Of a DNA stretch of 64,000 bases, positions 16,654 through 25,077 are shown one piece after another. The translations under genes were made by a program, and so were the position numbers. A model generated the notes under the pieces. That model did not search any database. It was not told the DNA's origin and saw only the letters and a list, made by a program, of their open reading frames with translations. Positions within the stretch are counted from its first letter, which is position 1; each line of letters begins with the position of its first letter. The DNA is from Caldifarciminota bacterium (GTDB taxonomy: Bacteria > Hydrothermota > Hydrothermia > UBA1063 > CAJXJZ01), in assembly GCA_026986775.1 (NCBI GenBank), contig JALSNX010000026.1:1-64000 (forward strand). The letters run 5' to 3'.

Positions 16654-18035
16654 TGTTAAACTCTATTCCTGAACATGTGATTAATCTAATTGAGAGGTTC
16701 AATCTGTTTCTTGTAGGTGGTACCGTTAGAGACATTGTCATGGAAAGAAAACCACGTGATTTTGACCTTGTAGGTAAAAACATAGAAGAGGTGCTTAATA
16801 ATCTGAAGTCAAAGGGTAAAATTGTTATTCTTGATGAAAAAGAGAAGGAGTATCGTATAGTCTTTAAAGACTACTGGATTGATCTTTCTGAAATGAAGGG
16901 TATAACGATAGAAGAAGACCTGAAAAAAAGGGATTTTACCATAAACAGTATGGCCATTGGAAAAAGCGGAGAGTTGATAGACCCCTTTAATGGTAAAGAA
17001 GACATAGAAAACCGTCTTTTGAGAACTCCTCACACAGAAAATGTGATAAAAGACCCTGTAAGAATCCTGCGTGCATTCAGATTTATGGCCACTCTGGATT
17101 TTAATATTGAAAAGAATACCATTTTTTCTATTCTGGATAATAGAAGTCTTCTTAAAAAAGTAGCAGGTGAGCGTATACATCAGGAACTTCTTCTGATTCT
17201 TGAATCAAAAAATGTATATAAAGCATTTGAAAGCATGTGCAGATATAAAGTGATGGACATTATTTTCCCTGAAATTGAAGGACTTCGTAAGACATCTCAG
17301 AGGTATTACAACGAACAGAATCTTTTATATCATTCTCTTTTGGTTTTGAAGTTTCTTGAAGAACAACTTTACTTTTCAAATATATTTTACGAGCCCTGGT
17401 ATATACTCGGCGCATTCCTTCACGATATAGGTAAACCTGTAACCATCTCCTATGATGAAGAGGGTAATACGCATTTTCATGGACACGACAAAGAAGGTGC
17501 CAGACTCATAGAAAACAGATTAAAGGATCTCCGATTTTCTGGCAGGGAGATTGAGGATATAAAAAATATCATATCATTTCACATGTATCCCCATCATCTT
17601 GCAGGTATAGAGAACCTTACCAGTAAAGCCGTTGCAAGGTTTTTAAGAAGAACTGGAAAATATGCTGATTTTTTGCTTTTGTTTGCAGAAAGTGACGCAA
17701 AGGCATCACCACCACGAGAGGGAGGCTTAAACGGATATAAGAGGCTAAGAGAAATGATAAATGAAATAAGACAAAAATCAAAGAACAAACCCAGAAGAAT
17801 AATTACAGGTCATGATTTGATAGCAATGGGTTTTGAACCCTCCCCACTTTTTCGTATAATACTGGAGGATGTACAGGATGAATTCATATCAGGAAATTTG
17901 AAAACTAAAGAGGATGCTTTAAAATATATACAAGATAAGTATAGGTATAGAAACAAAAAGGAGGGAGCGTATGATAAAAATAATAGTGACAGCCCTGCTC
18001 ATACAGGGGATAACGGGAGTAAAACTGTCTACTGA
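16650..18035 (+). CDS. CCA-adding enzyme / tRNA nucleotidyltransferase family with HD domain
   Basis: A 461-residue class II nucleotidyltransferase. The N-terminal head has VGGTVRDIVMERKPRDFDLV (about 20-40; the metal-binding pair is D-x-D in RDFDL), RDFTINSMA (about 95) and DPVRILRAFRF (ERxxxE-type region follows). The C-terminal half has an HD domain, GAFLHDIGKP (about 255) with H-x-HD at HFHGHDKEGA. The domain order fits bacterial CCA-adding or A-adding enzymes. Neither tRNA in this window encodes CCA, so the cell needs this activity. The C-terminus is unusual: the last 22 codons overlap the next gene, whose SD and ATG lie inside this frame. Confidence 0.88.
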   Translation: MMLNSIPEHVINLIERFNLFLVGGTVRDIVMERKPRDFDLVGKNIEEVLNNLKSKGKIVILDEKEKEYRIVFKDYWIDLSEMKGITIEEDLKKRDFTINSMAIGKSGELIDPFNGKEDIENRLLRTPHTENVIKDPVRILRAFRFMATLDFNIEKNTIFSILDNRSLLKKVAGERIHQELLLILESKNVYKAFESMCRYKVMDIIFPEIEGLRKTSQRYYNEQNLLYHSLLVLKFLEEQLYFSNIFYEPWYILGAFLHDIGKPVTISYDEEGNTHFHGHDKEGARLIENRLKDLRFSGREIEDIKNIISFHMYPHHLAGIENLTSKAVARFLRRTGKYADFLLLFAESDAKASPPREGGLNGYKRLREMINEIRQKSKNKPRRIITGHDLIAMGFEPSPLFRIILEDVQDEFISGNLKTKEDALKYIQDKYRYRNKKEGAYDKNNSDSPAHTGDNGSKTVY

Positions 18036-21000
18036 TAAAAATGTAACAAAAAAGCCTGCCAGTAAAATGGAGCTAAATTCCGAGTCAAAGATATACGAAG
18101 CACCGGGAAAAATAAGTTCAATAACAAAAGGGTCATTTACTCTGCTGCAATATCATAAATATATCAATACCTCTAACTCAAACAAATACAACTACCTTCT
18201 TACTGAGGACTTTGAAGGTGATTTTCCACCAGCAGAATGGACAGTTCAATCTCAAAATGTGGCTGATTCTACATGGCACCAGGATTCAAGATGGTCACAT
18301 TCAGGTTCAAACTCCGCTATTGTATGGTGGTCATATCAACCACAAAATGAATGGCTCATAACGGATTCGGTAATACTTTCTGGCTCACCCAATGATAGAT
18401 ATTATTTTTCATTCTGGACATATGCACACAAAGGTTCAAGTTATGGTGACCATTACTATGTTCTGATAAAAACCGTATCACAGACTGAATGGGATACACT
18501 CTTAGATTTTGCAGACTTTGTGGCACCCGATACAGGCTGGGTTGATACACAGTACATATTTGACATTTCACATTATGCAAATGATACTGTTCAGATTGCC
18601 TTTCAGGCAGTTGCAGATAGTGGCATATGGTATATATGGGCTATTGATGATGTTGAGTTCTACAGCCCTTACAACCATGATGTTGCCGTGTTTTCTATTA
18701 CATCGCCCCAAACAGATACGGTTTTCCCTGATGATACTGTAGAGGTTAAGGCAATTATAGGTAATATTGGAATAAATGAAGAGACGTTTAATGCAAGGTG
18801 TATAATAGATTCTGAGGGAGTTGTGGTCCGGGATACCGCCATTGCAAGCATCACACTGAGTGCGGATTCGTCTTTAGAGGTATCATTTGGTAATTTTGTA
18901 TTTAAGGGAAATCACGTAAACTACGGAATATCAGTTATAACCGAATTGGCAACCGATGAAGACGCAACAAATGATACTTTGAAAACTGTAATTTATACCA
19001 ATAACCCGCATGCAGGGGGTCCTGATGGATATGGCTATACATTTATAGATAGTGATGAATCAGGTGGTCCAACCTTTTCATGGATAGATCCAACTTCAGG
19101 GACGCCCATCACGTTAGGTGATGATGATACTGTAACAATTGAACTTCCTTTCTCATTCCCATTTTATGAAAGTGCAATTACCCATATTGTACTATCGTCA
19201 AATGGTTTTCTTGCTGAAAGGACCAGCAATAAAGGAATATTGAATCATGAACTACCGGATACCACAAAATTCAATCTCATTGCCCCATGGTGGGATGATA
19301 TGAACCCATCCGCTCAGGGTAATATTTACTATTATGTTCCTGTTGATTCCTCCTATGCGGTTATTGCTTTTATGAATGTTCCTCACTATGGCCAGACGGA
19401 TGGTAATACATTTGAAGTTGTCCTGTATCCTAATGGTAACATTTTAATGCAGTATGAACATCTTGGTTTGAATCATATAAATAGCAGTACTATAGGTATT
19501 CAAGGCGGGAAGGGTCTTAGCAATTATCATCTATTATACACTTATAATGGTACACCAGTAATGCCTCATGATAGTCTTGCCGTTATGTTTATAAGACCCG
19601 TTTATAATCACGATATTGTGCTAAAAAATGTTAACTTTGACAAACTGTCCAGGATAAACATGGATATGCCTGTGGAAGTTGCTATATTTAATAATGGTAT
19701 AAATTCTGAAAGCAATGTAGAAATCAGAGTTGACGTATTATCAGCGGATAGCACACTTATAAGTTCAACATCCAAAACTGTGGCATTTATAGATACATAT
19801 TCAACTGTGATAGATACTCTTGTCATTCCAGGAATAGGCAATTCAGGAAAGTATTATATTACTGCCTATTCTACTCTAACCACGGACGAAAGACCAGATA
19901 ATGATACTATAGAAACATCTTTTTACATTGTTAATAGAGCCATTGATTTTGAATATTCTTCTGACAGGTTCATGCTGGAATCAGGCTGGCAGTGGGGAGA
20001 ACCTAAATCAGAAGATGAACCTGTAGCTCATAGCGGAACAAAACTCCTTGGAACGATTCTTGGTGATAATTACGGAAACGATGCTAATTTTTCAATGGAG
20101 AGAAAGTTTGTGATAACAGGTGACAATCCTGTTCTTCTCTTTTATCACTGGTACGACACAGAATCAAGATACGATGGCGGAAATGTAAAAATCTCAAAGG
20201 ATAATGGGCAGACTTTCGAAATACTTTATCCTGAAAATGGATATCCGTATGATACAATTTCTAATTCTAATGCAGCTATTCCAGGTGAACCCGGTTTTTC
20301 AGGTCACCCGAGAAAATGGGAACTTGTTGCTATGCCAATAACGGATGTCAGTGCAGGAGACACTGTAATTATTAAATGGCAGTTCGGTTCGGATGGTTCA
20401 GTGGGATATTACCCTGGATGGTACATTGATGATGTTACGGGTGTTGATATACAGCCATACTATCCGGAACATGACCTGATGGTTACTGAAATAGAGCCAT
20501 CCTATGTGGTAGAACCGAACTCTTACTTTATTCCAGAGGTGCATCTTGTGAATATGGGCCTATCCAGTGAGAATTTTGTCCTCGTCACCCTCATTGACTC
20601 TGAAGGTGTCAATATAGATGGACAGACATTCCAGGTGCAACTTGATTCTTTTTCTCAGACAATAGTATATCTCAACCCTGTATTTACCGGTAATGAGGGT
20701 ATAACCTATCATGTAAAAGCGAAAATACTACCAGTTGAAGGTGAAGATACAACGAATAACTACCTTGAAAAGGCATTTACAACTGCAAGACTGGAAAAAA
20801 TAATAGATATACCTGTCGCACTTTATAGCCCAGATATTGACGGAATTATAAAGCAAGGTGAGTGGGATGATGCAAGGAGTATGGAACTCTCTGATGTGTA
20901 CGGTCAGGCAGGCACTGAAATTCAACCCCTTACTGCAAAAATGTATTTTAAGGTTGATACAGTTAATTCAAGACTTTTCATTGCTGTTTTGGAGAAATAC

Positions 21001-21699
21001 GATTCTGTCCTTTCAGACTATGACCAGATTGGACTGTTCTTTGATGACAATAACGATGGACTTTACCCGGCTCCTGGAAGCAATACAGAAGGAAATTACT
21101 GGCTCATTTACCATGTAGGTGGAGTAAGTTACAACTTCAGACCAATCTATAGCGATGGAACCACGGGAGATACAATAGTCATGTCCTATGCAAGAGGCAT
21201 ATCACTTACAGATGGAACCGTATCCTTTGAAGTTGAAATTCCGTTTGGGACACAGCCAGAAATGATTAATGCAAATCCCGGTGATACTCTGGGTTTCTTT
21301 GCCTATGCTTATGATGTAGATAACGATGTCTTCTATGGATGGTGGCCACAGGACCTTGCAATGTCAAACTGGAACAAGCCAGCGTACTATGGTAAATTGG
21401 TTCTTCCTGCATGGACAGCAGTAAGGGAGCAGGAGAAACATAGACACAATCTCATGCTCCTTACCAGAAATAATATTTTCACACGCTCACCAGAACTTAC
21501 TCTGAGCATACCGGAAAGGACCACACTCACGCTCAATGTCTATGATATACAGGGTAGAACCGTGGAAAATAAGACTCTCACACTTGAAAAGGGAATACAC
21601 ACATTGAAACTGAGACAAAGCCTTGCAAGCGGAGTTTACTTTGTGCGTATTGCTACAAAGACAGAGACCTTAAAGAAGCGTATTATAATTTCACATTGA
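17971..21699 (+). CDS. Giant sorted surface protein with MAM-like, CARDB-like and CBM9-like domains
   Basis: A 1242-residue exported protein. The SD AAAAAGGAGGG precedes ATG 17971; the signal peptide is MIKIIVTALLIQGITGV. A choice-of-anchor-J/MAM-like domain lies at about 70-225 (LTEDFEGDFPPAEWTV ... IDDVEF). CARDB-like repeats follow at about 230-330 and 560-660. A second MAM-like domain sits near 660-820 (ISKDNGQTFEIL ... WYIDDVTG). A CBM9-like domain is at about 945-1130 (YSPDIDGIIKQGEWDDA; FDDNNDGLYPAPGSN). The last 75 residues form a type IX-secretion-like sorting tail (TLTLNVYDIQGRTVE ... GVYFVRIATK). A surface adhesin or carbohydrate binder is plausible; no catalytic motif is visible. 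Confidence 0.8.
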   Translation: MIKIIVTALLIQGITGVKLSTDKNVTKKPASKMELNSESKIYEAPGKISSITKGSFTLLQYHKYINTSNSNKYNYLLTEDFEGDFPPAEWTVQSQNVADSTWHQDSRWSHSGSNSAIVWWSYQPQNEWLITDSVILSGSPNDRYYFSFWTYAHKGSSYGDHYYVLIKTVSQTEWDTLLDFADFVAPDTGWVDTQYIFDISHYANDTVQIAFQAVADSGIWYIWAIDDVEFYSPYNHDVAVFSITSPQTDTVFPDDTVEVKAIIGNIGINEETFNARCIIDSEGVVVRDTAIASITLSADSSLEVSFGNFVFKGNHVNYGISVITELATDEDATNDTLKTVIYTNNPHAGGPDGYGYTFIDSDESGGPTFSWIDPTSGTPITLGDDDTVTIELPFSFPFYESAITHIVLSSNGFLAERTSNKGILNHELPDTTKFNLIAPWWDDMNPSAQGNIYYYVPVDSSYAVIAFMNVPHYGQTDGNTFEVVLYPNGNILMQYEHLGLNHINSSTIGIQGGKGLSNYHLLYTYNGTPVMPHDSLAVMFIRPVYNHDIVLKNVNFDKLSRINMDMPVEVAIFNNGINSESNVEIRVDVLSADSTLISSTSKTVAFIDTYSTVIDTLVIPGIGNSGKYYITAYSTLTTDERPDNDTIETSFYIVNRAIDFEYSSDRFMLESGWQWGEPKSEDEPVAHSGTKLLGTILGDNYGNDANFSMERKFVITGDNPVLLFYHWYDTESRYDGGNVKISKDNGQTFEILYPENGYPYDTISNSNAAIPGEPGFSGHPRKWELVAMPITDVSAGDTVIIKWQFGSDGSVGYYPGWYIDDVTGVDIQPYYPEHDLMVTEIEPSYVVEPNSYFIPEVHLVNMGLSSENFVLVTLIDSEGVNIDGQTFQVQLDSFSQTIVYLNPVFTGNEGITYHVKAKILPVEGEDTTNNYLEKAFTTARLEKIIDIPVALYSPDIDGIIKQGEWDDARSMELSDVYGQAGTEIQPLTAKMYFKVDTVNSRLFIAVLEKYDSVLSDYDQIGLFFDDNNDGLYPAPGSNTEGNYWLIYHVGGVSYNFRPIYSDGTTGDTIVMSYARGISLTDGTVSFEVEIPFGTQPEMINANPGDTLGFFAYAYDVDNDVFYGWWPQDLAMSNWNKPAYYGKLVLPAWTAVREQEKHRHNLMLLTRNNIFTRSPELTLSIPERTTLTLNVYDIQGRTVENKTLTLEKGIHTLKLRQSLASGVYFVRIATKTETLKKRIIISH

Positions 21700-21704
21700 T
21701 TTAA

Positions 21705-21728
21705 GGGCGCCACAGGGCGCCCTTTTTT
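21705..21728 (+). terminator. Rho-independent terminator
   Basis: The hairpin GGGCGCC-ACAG-GGCGCCC (21705-21722) is followed by six T (21723-21728), directly after the giant surface protein gene. Confidence 0.85.
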
Positions 21729-21760
21729 GTTTACTTTAGTTTCCATTTATCATTTTAAGA

Positions 21761-22936
21761 GTGAACTTTAGAAAAAAACAGTTCGTCTTTTTTCTGAGCA
21801 TCCTTTATTTATGGTCATTATTTATTTCAATCAGTCTCCAGACCATTATTCTCGCTTTTTTCCTTGCTTATGTAATCTTTTTTCATGATGCCGCTCTGTT
21901 TCTTAAAAGCAGGATTATACGGGCTTTTTTTGTATTCTTTATTATTTCAATTATTACGTCCTTCTTCTCGCATTTTAAATTGTATGCTATAAAGAAAACC
22001 ACAGGGGTTATGTTTGACACAGTTGTTCCATTTATGTTTGGACTTCTAATCACTGAATATGGCCTTAAAGATAGAGTTAAAAATCATGGTTTTATTGCTT
22101 TTCTCATACTTTCAACGCTTTCACTTGTGTTTTACATTTATTCTCCTCGTGGCTTTTCGCCTACCTTAAATAAACATGGCATTTTAACCGGTTTCCTTGG
22201 TGGCAAATTAACCTATGCTGGAGTAATAAACTCATTTAGTGGTGTAATTATTGAAAAAGTTGCAGAACAGCGGAACATCTTATCTTTTTTGGCACTCTTT
22301 GTTCTGGTACTTTCCACAGGAATAAACACATCACGTAGTTATATGGGTGGAATACTCATATCAGCCATTACCATAACTTTCCTTAATTTCAAACGATATT
22401 ATCGGTATTTTATTCTGATACTCTTCCTCTTTATCCTTGCTGCAATTTTCTTTCCTAAAACCAGAAATAGGTTGAAAACCACCACACCCCATCATCCAGA
22501 TAGCAGCATTAAAATACGCATTGACCTGTGGAAAATGGGTATACATATAATAAAACAGCATCCTTTTACGGGTCTGGGCTTTGAAGTATGGCCAAAAGTG
22601 GCAGATAGCATGGTAGAAAAATTTGGAAGCGAACTTCTAAAATCAAAGATTAAAACAAATTCAACAAGTGCACGGGCAATAAGGGGTCATTTTCACAATA
22701 CTTATCTTCAGATGGCTGTAAATGGAGGTATTATTTTGCTTGTCTTTTACCTCTACCTTATATTTACAATGCTTAAGGAGTCTTTTTACTTAGAAGAACC
22801 AATGAAATCGGCATATCTCTTTATGTTTATAACATTTTTAGTGGCAGGTTTTTTTGAATACAATTTTTCAGATGCTGAAGTTGCCCATGCAGTCTTCTTC
22901 TTCTCTGGTATATACCTCCAAAGGAGAAGTACATGA
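21761..22936 (+). CDS. O-antigen ligase/polymerase family membrane protein
   Basis: A 391-residue protein with about 10-11 hydrophobic segments. It has the large soluble loop typical of the Wzy/WaaL superfamily before the last helices. The conserved region reads HPFTGLGFEVWPK ... RAIRGHFHNTYLQMAVNGG, with the His-Asn pair (HNTYLQ) of O-antigen ligases. The likely role is transfer or polymerisation of surface glycan on a lipid carrier. The start is GTG 21761 with no SD; TATCAT at 21748-21753 lies 7 nt upstream, so the mRNA may be leaderless. It overlaps the glycosyltransferase gene by 4 nt. Confidence 0.8.
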   Translation: MNFRKKQFVFFLSILYLWSLFISISLQTIILAFFLAYVIFFHDAALFLKSRIIRAFFVFFIISIITSFFSHFKLYAIKKTTGVMFDTVVPFMFGLLITEYGLKDRVKNHGFIAFLILSTLSLVFYIYSPRGFSPTLNKHGILTGFLGGKLTYAGVINSFSGVIIEKVAEQRNILSFLALFVLVLSTGINTSRSYMGGILISAITITFLNFKRYYRYFILILFLFILAAIFFPKTRNRLKTTTPHHPDSSIKIRIDLWKMGIHIIKQHPFTGLGFEVWPKVADSMVEKFGSELLKSKIKTNSTSARAIRGHFHNTYLQMAVNGGIILLVFYLYLIFTMLKESFYLEEPMKSAYLFMFITFLVAGFFEYNFSDAEVAHAVFFFSGIYLQRRST

Positions 22937-23691
22937 ATATATCTCTTGTTATTATCACATATAATGAGGAGGAATACATAAAAGAGTGCATTGAAAGTGC
23001 AAGGGATATTGTGAATGAGGTTATTGTTGTGGATTCTTATTCAGAAGACAGAACTGTTGAAATAGCAGAGTCAATGGGCGCAAAGGTTATAAAAAGGCCA
23101 TTTAAAGGGTATGCTGACCAGAAAAACTTTGCAATAAGAAAGGCTAAGGGTGAGTGGATTATATCCCTTGATGCAGACGAGAGGCTATCAGAAGACCTCA
23201 AAAACGAAATCAGAGAAAGATTGGGAAAAGAAGATTATGTGGCATACTATGTGCCGAGAAAAAATTACTATCTCGGTAAACCTCTAAAATGCTGGTCACC
23301 TGATAGAATTGTCAGGATTGTAAAAAAAGGTAAGGCAGAGTGGAAAGGGCTTGTACATGAGAAAATGGAGGTTAAGGGGAAAACAGGAACGATGAAAAGT
23401 CCTGTTATACACTTTCCCTTTGAGAACCTCATGGACCAATACCGAAAGAACTTAAAATACGCAGAACTCCTTGCACAGGAAAAGTTTAGAGAGGGAAGAA
23501 AATTCAGGTTATTTGACCTTCTTTTAAGGCCTTATCTAAACTTTCTAAAGCATTATGTTTTGAAGGGCTGTATAAAAGAAGGCATTCGGGGACTTATTTT
23601 TTCTCTTTTTTATTTCTCATACACAGTATGGAAATACAGTTTTCTTTATGAACTCTGGCACACGGAGGGAGAAAATGGTAAAGACCTATGA
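22933..23691 (+). CDS. Family 2 glycosyltransferase (LPS-core WaaE/KdtX-like)
   Basis: A 252-residue GT-A enzyme. The N-terminus is ISLVIITYNEEEYIKECIES. A nucleotide-binding VIVVDSYSEDRTVEIAE follows, then the metal-binding DADERL (about residue 78). The K-x-FAIRKAKGEWI block, the KCWSPDRIVRIVKKG region and a C-terminal basic amphipathic part resemble the WaaE/KdtX branch, which adds sugars to LPS inner core. Coupled to the O-antigen ligase gene, it fits lipid-linked surface glycan assembly. The exact donor is unknown. The last 17 nt overlap yjbQ. Confidence 0.85.
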   Translation: MNISLVIITYNEEEYIKECIESARDIVNEVIVVDSYSEDRTVEIAESMGAKVIKRPFKGYADQKNFAIRKAKGEWIISLDADERLSEDLKNEIRERLGKEDYVAYYVPRKNYYLGKPLKCWSPDRIVRIVKKGKAEWKGLVHEKMEVKGKTGTMKSPVIHFPFENLMDQYRKNLKYAELLAQEKFREGRKFRLFDLLLRPYLNFLKHYVLKGCIKEGIRGLIFSLFYFSYTVWKYSFLYELWHTEGENGKDL

Positions 23692-24091
23692 AATCGTTCT
23701 CGAAACCAGAGGATTCTGTGATATTCATGATATTACAGGTAAAGTGGAAGAAAAATTAAGTGAAAGCGGCATAAAAGAAGGTATGTGCCTTGTGTTTATT
23801 CCGGGTGCCACTGGCGCTGTTACCACCACTGAATTTGAACCCGGGAATATAAAAGACTATCAGGAATTCATGGAACGGATTATTCCAGACAGTATTCCTT
23901 ACCATCATAACCAGACATGGCATGACGGAAACGGATTTTCACACTTAAGAGCAAGTCTGCAAAAACCTTCTCTGTGCATTCCCTTTAAAGATGGCAAACT
24001 CATAAGAGGCACATGGCAGAACATAGTTGTTATAGACTATGATAATAGAAAAAGAACAAGACGGGTAATAATTCAATTCATGGGTGAATGA
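23675..24091 (+). CDS. yjbQ: YjbQ/UPF0047 family protein
   Basis: A 138-residue protein. I chose ATG 23675 because SD GGAGGGAG lies just upstream; a more upstream ATG at 23648 would sit deep inside the glycosyltransferase gene. Conserved features of the family are visible: FIPGATGAVTTTEFEPG, YHHNQTWHDGNGFSHLRASL and GTWQNIVVIDYDNR. YjbQ proteins form small beta-barrel trimers with His/Cys-lined pockets. A weak thiamin-phosphate synthase activity has been reported in the family, but the true role is unclear. The neighbouring genes give no further hint. Confidence 0.9.
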   Translation: MVKTYEIVLETRGFCDIHDITGKVEEKLSESGIKEGMCLVFIPGATGAVTTTEFEPGNIKDYQEFMERIIPDSIPYHHNQTWHDGNGFSHLRASLQKPSLCIPFKDGKLIRGTWQNIVVIDYDNRKRTRRVIIQFMGE

Positions 24092-24146
24092 CAGAGATGA
24101 TTATACATGTATTGAAGATTATAATAAAGAAAACACGGGGGTATAA

Positions 24147-25061
24147 ATGACAGAACAGGACATTATAAAAGAAATTAATAGGCTGAAAGAAGAAAAGAAT
24201 GCCGTTATTCTTGCACACAATTACCAGAGGAAAGAAATACAGGAAATTGCGGATATTTTAGGTGATTCTCTGGACCTATCACGTAAGGCAAAGGAACTTG
24301 ACAAAGATATAATTGTTTTTGCCGGGGTTCGATTTATGGCTGAAACAGCAAAAATCCTCTCTCCACATAAAAAAGTGCTTCTTCCACATCCAGATGCCAC
24401 CTGCGAAATGGCGGATATGGTAACAAGAGAGGATGTTATAGAGCTCAGAAAAAAGTACCCTGACGCAAAAATCGTGTGCTATGTTAACACCTATGCTGAT
24501 GTTAAAGCAGAATGTGATATATGCTGCACATCAAGAAATGCAGAAAATGTTGTAAGGAGCCTTGATGCAAAGAGGATAATATTCATTCCCGACAGGAATC
24601 TCGCAGCTTATGTACAGAGTAAAGTTCCTGAAAAAGAGATCATCCCATTTGACGGGTACTGCTATGTGCATGATGAACTCATAACGCAGAAAGACTTAAT
24701 AATTGCTAAAGAAAAGCATCCTGACGCTAAAGTAATCACTCACCCCGAGGCAAGAGAGGAGATACTTAAAATGTCGGATTTTGTGGCATCAACCAATGGA
24801 ATGCTGACAATTGTAAAAGAGACACCATATAATGAGTTTATTATCGCAACTGAGGTGGATATGGTAACCCGCCTCAAAGAGATGTTTCCCGACAAAAAAT
24901 TCTATCCTGCAAGTAAAAATGCTATCTGCAGGGGCATGAAAACCATAACCCTTGAAAGCATATACAAAAGCCTCTTAAAAGAGCAGTATGAAGTTGTGCT
25001 TTCTTCTGAAATTATTGAAAAAGCAAAAAGTGCACTTGAAAAAATGATAGAAATTTCCTGA
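24147..25061 (+). CDS. nadA: Quinolinate synthase NadA
   Basis: A 304-residue iron-sulfur enzyme that condenses iminoaspartate with dihydroxyacetone phosphate to make quinolinate for NAD. Visible landmarks: AHNYQRKEIQEIADILGDSLDLSR (about 24-47), VFAGVRFMAETAKIL, HPDATCEMAD (first cluster Cys), CYVNTYADVKAECDICCTS, PDRNLAAYV, GYCYVHD and CRGMKTITLESIY (last Cys). The three cluster cysteines are present. The SD is CGGGGG before ATG 24147. Neither nadB nor nadC is adjacent. The citryl-CoA module starts 16 nt after the stop, with a weak SD (AGGGG). Confidence 0.97.
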   Translation: MTEQDIIKEINRLKEEKNAVILAHNYQRKEIQEIADILGDSLDLSRKAKELDKDIIVFAGVRFMAETAKILSPHKKVLLPHPDATCEMADMVTREDVIELRKKYPDAKIVCYVNTYADVKAECDICCTSRNAENVVRSLDAKRIIFIPDRNLAAYVQSKVPEKEIIPFDGYCYVHDELITQKDLIIAKEKHPDAKVITHPEAREEILKMSDFVASTNGMLTIVKETPYNEFIIATEVDMVTRLKEMFPDKKFYPASKNAICRGMKTITLESIYKSLLKEQYEVVLSSEIIEKAKSALEKMIEIS

Positions 25062-25077
25062 AAACAAGGGGAAAAAT

